Source: ECT2AJA-110-A sp035399845
Lineage (GTDB): Bacteria > Planctomycetota > Phycisphaerae > UBA1845 > UTPLA1
Direction: 5' to 3'
DNA length: 64,000 bases
Assembly: GCA_035399845.1 (NCBI GenBank)
Contig: DAOPJV010000010.1
Location: 62,001 to 126,000 of the forward strand
Part shown: piece by piece, positions 63,117-64,000 of the stretch
Layout of the letters: each line of letters begins with the position of its first letter
How positions within the stretch are numbered: position 1 is the first letter of the stretch
The notes under the pieces: model-generated
Databases searched by the model: none
Seen by the model: the letters and a program-made list of their open reading frames with translations, nothing else
What the model was told of the DNA's origin: nothing
Translations under genes and position numbers: made by a program

Positions 63117-63806
63117 CTATTCGTCGACCTTCGATCGAACCAGTTGAGCGTTCGTCGGGGCGCCCGCCGCGATTGTGACGCGCCCGAGCGATTGATAGTC
63201 CGCCTTCGGATCGTTCAGCTGAATCTCATAATCACCGGGACACAGCGCGTGATCGATCCGGAAGATTCCGCCTTCATCGGTTGTCGCGTTGGCCGTGGCG
63301 CTGATGAGCGGAGAAATCCCAATGACTCGAAGATCCAGCCCGATTGCGGGGGCGCCTTTGTCGTCCAGAAGGGCTCCATGCAGCGTCCCGCCGAGTTTGA
63401 CGCGCATGTCGCGATAGTACGTCCCGCTGTCGAAGGGAATCTGGAAATCCCACCAGCCGTTGTTGTCTTCCGCGCAGTAGTCGGGATGTTCGATTCGCAT
63501 GCCGAGCGAGTTTCGCCAGACTTTGGCGCCATCCGCCGCTGTGTGCTGGATCATGCCGCCATGGGGGGCGGGATCGAATCGGTAGACGCCTTTGTCGTTC
63601 GTGACGGCGTCGCCGACTTCCCAGCGCGTCGCGAATCCGCCGTAGAGCTTCACGCGGACGCCGGGGACCGGCCGGCCGAGCTCGTCGACGATTCGGCCTT
63701 CGAGGATGGCGGACTTTTCCGACTCGGGTTGACGGGGCGCGACGGCGTCCGGCGCCAAGAGGCCCGCGAGGAGTATCGCGCCGCCGGGAAGGAGCATTTT
63801 CATCAT
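63117..63806 (-). CDS. secreted carboxypeptidase-regulatory-like domain protein
   Basis: A 229-residue exported protein. Signal peptide (MLLPGGAILLAGLLAPDAVA), then ILEGRIVDELGRPVPGVRVKL, the start of a CarboxypepD_reg-like beta-sandwich, and a second domain (GTLHGALLDDKGAPAIGLDL). CGGAG precedes the double ATG. No catalytic motif. After it, 63807-64000 shows no feature. Confidence 0.75.
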   Translation of the reverse strand: MMKMLLPGGAILLAGLLAPDAVAPRQPESEKSAILEGRIVDELGRPVPGVRVKLYGGFATRWEVGDAVTNDKGVYRFDPAPHGGMIQHTAADGAKVWRNSLGMRIEHPDYCAEDNNGWWDFQIPFDSGTYYRDMRVKLGGTLHGALLDDKGAPAIGLDLRVIGISPLISATANATTDEGGIFRIDHALCPGDYEIQLNDPKADYQSLGRVTIAAGAPTNAQLVRSKVDE

Positions 63807-64000
63807 GGCGTGGCTCCGAAAGGAGATGCGGGATTCGCGGACCCATGCCGCGTTTGATATGAGATGGCCGCCCGATCGGATTTGTGCCGCAAAAAATCGA
63901 ATTGAGGGCGCCTATCCGTGGGGTGTCGGACTTCTGAGCTGAAATGTAGGGCGCGTTCCACCCGCCAGGCTCTGGATCCAGCCGTCCCCTTACTCACCCA

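Overview
The window looks like chromosomal DNA of a high-GC member of the Planctomycetota, possibly Phycisphaerae-like. The evidence is the mix of secreted proteins with dockerin-like EF-hand tails, a PEP-CTERM protein, a prepilin-like protein with an H-x9-DG motif, an EF-G of the mitochondrial-like spd type, and a CdsA with an altered signature. The taxonomy is an inference from protein families; no rRNA gene is present. I see no phage, IS element or CRISPR array. Coding density is high, with many ATGA-type overlaps.

Layout. 0-1 kb: a beta-class DNA methyltransferase. 1-8.1 kb: a secreted protein with a structured leader, then the olefin genes oleC and oleB on the minus strand, separated by a plus-strand pair of glycosyltransferases. 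8.1-9.3 kb: a hairpin-rich intergenic region and an orphan TadE-like pilin. 9.3-13.1 kb: a CocE-type lipoprotein hydrolase and rpoN (sigma-54). 13.3-21.7 kb: exported proteins, including a PQQ-type sugar dehydrogenase, a cytochrome c, a serine hydrolase, a PEP-CTERM protein, dockerin proteins and a prepilin-like protein. 22-27 kb: mobA, a phosphodiesterase, a TPR-esterase fusion and recA. 27.5-35.6 kb: a C45 acyltransferase, cdsA, phoH, infA, a histone-H1-like DksA fusion, a DUF4097-like lipoprotein, a class II aldolase and a PQQ-like propeller.

35.6-39.6 kb is the most unusual part. A promoter, a 28-codon leader ORF and a strong terminator precede a tRNA-His(GTG) and a second tRNA whose arms form an 8/4 acceptor branch, a 6-bp D-stem and a long variable arm. 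That shape is like tRNA-Sec or the so-called allo-tRNAs, but the anticodon is GCT (Ser). Five tightly packed genes follow: a P-loop kinase, a Thg1-like 3'-5' nucleotidyltransferase, two related Pol-beta-fold nucleotidyltransferases and a DEDDh exonuclease. Together they can be read as a tRNA end-repair or end-remodelling island that carries its own tRNAs.

39.9-46.4 kb: a diguanylate cyclase, a Crp/Fnr regulator, a Clp N-domain-only protein, fusA and a pilin. 46.7-50 kb: a giant FG-GAP/ASPIC-UnbV secreted protein. 50-57.7 kb: a SUF iron-sulfur operon (rrf2-type regulator, sufA-like, sufB, sufC, sufD, a sufS-sufE fusion, sufT) under a palindromic operator. It is interrupted between sufB and sufC by a small four-helix-bundle cassette flanked by inverted repeats. 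57.8-63.8 kb: a lipoprotein, an SDR lacking its catalytic lysine, an isochorismatase-like hydrolase, a zinc-ribbon membrane protein, a rimB-rimK-aspartoacylase trio and a carboxypeptidase-regulatory-like protein.
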